A stretch of DNA of 61,831 bases, from positions 1-61,831 of the forward strand of contig JBDRNZ010000005.1 of the NCBI GenBank assembly GCA_043810515.1. Reading direction: 5' to 3'. The notes beneath the pieces were generated by a model. That model saw nothing but the letters and a program-made list of their open reading frames with translations, made no database searches and was not told the DNA's origin. Of this stretch, positions 58,964 through 61,831 are shown in pieces. The position numbers were made by a program, and so were the translations under genes. The DNA comes from WJKQ01 sp043810515. Lineage in GTDB: Bacteria > Patescibacteriota > Gracilibacteria > UBA1369 > LOWO2-01-FULL-3. Within the stretch, counting starts at the first letter, position 1; each line of letters starts with the position of its first letter.

Positions 58964-60820
58964 ATGAAAAAGAGTCTGAAGTTTTTGACGGAAAATCTGT
59001 CTTATGTTTTATTAAGCGCTTTCTGGCTGGTCGCGCTGATGAACCCGGTGTTTAAAAAGTATGATTACGGTGCCGGATTTCCGATGACAATTGTTTTTTG
59101 TGTTTTGGTCGCGGTTGTTGCGTTTTTCGAATTCAGGAAAAAAAGGGAGAAAGTTTTCTGGGAAAAGGCTTTTCTGCTGATTTTTGCGGCGGCTATCGCG
59201 GCGTCTTTTGTTTTTTCGCAGACGAAAAATCTGGGATTCAGCGAAGTTCTGGCTTTTATATCAATGGTTCCGTTGTATTTTTTGTTCGCGTACAAAAAAA
59301 ATGAATGGGCGGGGAGTTTTTTGCGGATCGTGGGGTTTGGTACGATTCTGGCTGTAATTGTCGGATATTTTATATATTTCGCGAAGCCGGAAGTGCGCAT
59401 GTTCGGGCCTTTTTTTAATATTTTTTATCATTCAAATGTGTGGCCGAATGCTTTTGCGCTTTTTCTGCTCATGGCGTGGCCTGTTTTTATGCTTCTTGCC
59501 GGAAAAAAGTCGCGCTGGCAGACTGCGGTGCTGATCGGTTTTGTGCTTTCCGCTTTGCTTTTGACGTATTCGCGAGGCGCGCTGATCGTTCTTGGCGGGC
59601 AGGCAGTGCTGATGCTGATTTATTTTTTCAAAAGAATAAGGTGGAAAGCCGTGTTTCTGGTGGGCCTGACGATTTTAACGGCCGGAGTTTTCTTTTTTGG
59701 AGCGAATGCTTTCAGGTCTATGAATCACGAAACTGTTAATATTGAAGAAAGAATAACTTTTGGCAATAGCGAGAGTCTGACTTCGGCTCAGGAAAGAGTT
59801 GATTTCTGGCTCGGCGCCGTGGAACTTATAAAAGAAAAACCACTTTTCGGATGGGGGCCCTTCAGTTTCAGACAGGCTTATAATGGCATACAAAAGACAT
59901 TTCTCGGAAATGCCGATCATCCGCATAATCTGTTTCTGAAGATCGGCGCTGAGAACGGACTTATCGCGCTGGGTGCTTTCCTGGTGTTTCTGATCAGCAT
60001 TTTTGCGGTTGTCGTGAAAAGATTTCCGCGTTTAAGCAGAGTAAAAAAAGACAGCGTTTATATTCTGGGAGTGAGCGTTTTGGGCGGATTTGCCCATAAT
60101 ATGATCGATTACAATCTGAATTTTATGGTCAATCTGGTGACGCTTTTTATTTTTATAATTCTGATAAGGTCGCTGGTAGCGAAGGCCGCCGCGAAGGAAC
60201 GAAGAGCTGTTTTGGGTCTTGTGCTGGCCGTAATTGTCGGGCTTATGGCTGTTTATGAAGGCGGAATACTTGTACTTTCGAAGGTTGTGGATGAATCGTA
60301 TACGGCGTATTCGTTTTTCCCGAGAAATTATTATCTGAATATGGCGGATGAGACGATAAAAGCTAATGACTTTGATACCGCGTTCCATTCGACAGAAAAA
60401 GAAATTGAGCTAAATCCGCTGGACTCTCAGGCATGGTACCTGAAAGGCGTTTTGTACTGCGATGAAAACAATCCGGACAGAAATATAACCGAGTGCAGGG
60501 ACGATCTGGAAAAAGCAATCGAGCTCAATGGCATGAATGAGATGGCGTATTACGCGGATTATTTCAGAATTTTTGCTATTTTTTCAGACAGGGATCCGAA
60601 TGAAATGATTCAAAAAACTCTCGAACTTTTAAATATATATTTTGATTATGTGGGAAATAACGTGCATTTTACCGCTTATACAGGTAATGTAGAGGCCACC
60701 GCGGAACTTATTGATCTTCTTGTCCCCTATCTGCCGGCAAAAACGGCTGACGAGCTGCTGGTCAAAAAACAAAAAATGCTTGAGACCGCTGAAAGGCTTA
60801 GGAATGAAAAAACCTATTAA
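58964..60820 (+). CDS. O-antigen-ligase-like membrane protein with C-terminal TPR
   Basis: The protein has 618 residues from ATG 58964. About ten to twelve TM helices cover 10-450. The Wzy_C/WaaL-type loop holds ERVDFWLGAVELIKEKPLFGWGPFSFRQAY and NADHPHNLFLKIGAENG with the catalytic-type His. The last 170 residues are soluble with a TPR-like LNPLDSQAWYLKGVLYCDENNPD. Such proteins ligate glycans to a carrier or protein at the outer membrane face. The real acceptor in this organism is unknown. Confidence 0.9.
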   Translation: MKKSLKFLTENLSYVLLSAFWLVALMNPVFKKYDYGAGFPMTIVFCVLVAVVAFFEFRKKREKVFWEKAFLLIFAAAIAASFVFSQTKNLGFSEVLAFISMVPLYFLFAYKKNEWAGSFLRIVGFGTILAVIVGYFIYFAKPEVRMFGPFFNIFYHSNVWPNAFALFLLMAWPVFMLLAGKKSRWQTAVLIGFVLSALLLTYSRGALIVLGGQAVLMLIYFFKRIRWKAVFLVGLTILTAGVFFFGANAFRSMNHETVNIEERITFGNSESLTSAQERVDFWLGAVELIKEKPLFGWGPFSFRQAYNGIQKTFLGNADHPHNLFLKIGAENGLIALGAFLVFLISIFAVVVKRFPRLSRVKKDSVYILGVSVLGGFAHNMIDYNLNFMVNLVTLFIFIILIRSLVAKAAAKERRAVLGLVLAVIVGLMAVYEGGILVLSKVVDESYTAYSFFPRNYYLNMADETIKANDFDTAFHSTEKEIELNPLDSQAWYLKGVLYCDENNPDRNITECRDDLEKAIELNGMNEMAYYADYFRIFAIFSDRDPNEMIQKTLELLNIYFDYVGNNVHFTAYTGNVEATAELIDLLVPYLPAKTADELLVKKQKMLETAERLRNEKTY

Positions 60821-60837
60821 AAAATAACCAAAAAAAT

Positions 60838-61269
60838 ATGGAAAATATCAAAAAAATCGGTATAGTAAGGGCGCTTTATCTTTACATTGTAACGGCTATT
60901 TCCGTTGTTATCCTTATAGTTTCAATGATCGGACTCATAAATCTTGTGCTTAAGGAATATGTTTTTGACGTTAAAGGATGGGAAGAACTCGATACAATGC
61001 AGCCGGAAATGTATTATGGATGCACCGATGACGCGCTTCTTTACAAATACGATCCAGCCAGCGGCGCGCAAATTTTGAAGGATCCGACATTAACATCCGA
61101 GCAAAAAGAAATTCTCAAAGCCGACTGTCTCGTGAAAGCCACCGAAAACGCGGAATTTCGCCATGCCAATGAGGTGAAACGCGAACTTGTGCTATGGCTT
61201 TCCATGCTTATAGTCGCATTGCCGATTTATCTTTATCACTGGGGAATTATTAAAAAAGAAGCAAAATAA
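60838..61269 (+). CDS. Two-TM hypothetical protein (DUF5671-like layout)
   Basis: The protein has 143 residues, with TM helices at about 12-35 and 115-135 around a hydrophilic loop with two Cys (YYGCTDD, KADCLVKA). It begins 17 bases after the ligase gene and is likely co-transcribed. No firm family can be named; DUF5671 is only a resemblance in layout. Confidence 0.65.
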   Translation: MENIKKIGIVRALYLYIVTAISVVILIVSMIGLINLVLKEYVFDVKGWEELDTMQPEMYYGCTDDALLYKYDPASGAQILKDPTLTSEQKEILKADCLVKATENAEFRHANEVKRELVLWLSMLIVALPIYLYHWGIIKKEAK

Positions 61270-61271
61270 TC

Positions 61272-61831
61272 ATGAAATTCAAAGCGGCGATGTTTGATTT
61301 TGACGGAACGATAACCGAAAAAGGCGAGGTTGGTCCGTCAAAAAAAATGGCAGATATGCTTGTGGCTCTGTCCCACAAAATGCCCATAGCTTTCTGCACG
61401 GGGCGCCAGCTTGAGTCTTTTGAAAAAAGGGCTATTGGCTTTCTTGTAAAGGAAATCGATTCTCATGCGCTTCAGGGATTTTTTGAAAATCTTTATCTTT
61501 TCGCTGAAAACGGGGCTATCGGCTACAGATTCAACACCGATCTGGACCGTTTTGAAGAATTTTACCGCGTTCCATTCCCAGAAAAATTCGCAAAAAGAGA
61601 CGAACTTATGGACAGGCTTGATGAGGCGGTAAAAGGTTACGGGGAGGTTTATCGCGAGGCGCACAGAATTGTTGTCGTCATGCGGACAAAACTTTTTGAT
61701 GTGCCAGCGGAGGTTATTGATATGGACGAGGTTTATGAGCTTTCGAGGAAAATGTATAAAATCTGCGTTTCGCTGCTAAAAAGCATGGATGAGAATTTTG
61801 AAAAATATCTGCATGTCGGGGATTCGGGAAT
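61272..61831 (+). CDS. HAD-superfamily hydrolase (C-terminus beyond window)
   Basis: The frame is open to the end of the window from ATG 61272, two bases after the previous stop. Motif I is FDFDGTITEKG (DxDGT), motif II is FCTGRQ, and HVGDSG near the cut end is the start of motif IV. Cof-type/phosphomannomutase-like HAD phosphatases share this layout. The substrate is unknown, and the C-terminal residues are missing only because the window ends. Confidence 0.85.
   Translation, partial: MKFKAAMFDFDGTITEKGEVGPSKKMADMLVALSHKMPIAFCTGRQLESFEKRAIGFLVKEIDSHALQGFFENLYLFAENGAIGYRFNTDLDRFEEFYRVPFPEKFAKRDELMDRLDEAVKGYGEVYREAHRIVVVMRTKLFDVPAEVIDMDEVYELSRKMYKICVSLLKSMDENFEKYLHVGDSG

Overview
The window looks like a chromosomal segment of an uncultured, small-celled bacterium of the Candidate Phyla Radiation (Patescibacteria), possibly Peregrinibacteria. 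This is inferred from gene content: tandem T4SS_pilin/TrbC-VirB2-like membrane modules joined to PKD-repeat surface proteins, GIY-YIG and NYN genes of types common in CPR genomes, many small lipoproteins, and AT-rich leaders with almost no Shine-Dalgarno sequences. The genetic code appears standard, because TGA ends several intact genes. Several genes seem to be read from leaderless or very short-leader mRNAs.

Layout. 1-9.6 kb: the end of a helical protein, a possible small RNA, tRNA-His, a Tat-type lipoprotein, a LOG-family protein, an SLH protein, ribosomal protein L27, an HNH nuclease, an M23 peptidase and endonuclease III. 9.6-10.2 kb: a GIY-YIG nuclease gene sits between a truncated tRNA-Gln copy and an intact tRNA-Gln. 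10.2-18.6 kb: an AT-rich block with a GNAT gene, rsgA and a tight seven-gene minus-strand operon (fold-III PLP decarboxylase, cysteine-synthase-like enzyme, two Cys-cluster proteins, a lysine-2,3-aminomutase-like radical SAM enzyme, a ureohydrolase and an ATP-grasp ligase). It looks like an undescribed route that rearranges a basic amino acid and ligates it. 18.6-28.6 kb: accessory genes (lipoproteins, ORF6N and KilA-N proteins, Fic, an EamA transporter, a PH-domain protein). Four copies of a roughly 24-bp repeat lie between 10.1 and 21.6 kb.

28.6-44.3 kb: a minus-strand run of large surface genes. Three proteins carry seven two-TM pilin-like modules in all (3+3+1). The others carry PKD, fibronectin-III or FlgD-like Ig domains, and two share a C-terminal TGP-TM-basic tail. 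Together they could build an envelope apparatus. 44.4-61.8 kb: mostly housekeeping genes: secE-nusG-(unknown)-rplK-rplA, DUF1385, dut, a dTMP-kinase-like gene, folD, purF, purD, pheA, ytxH-like, maf, rpsT, tRNA-Met/Ile2, tRNA-Ala, ldh, hflX and an O-antigen-ligase-like protein, ending in a truncated HAD hydrolase.

Best leads: the seven-gene amino-acid operon, the modular pilin/PKD locus, the tRNA-associated GIY-YIG unit, the four-copy repeat, and the in-frame insertion in HflX. All functions are inferred from sequence motifs and were not confirmed by database search.
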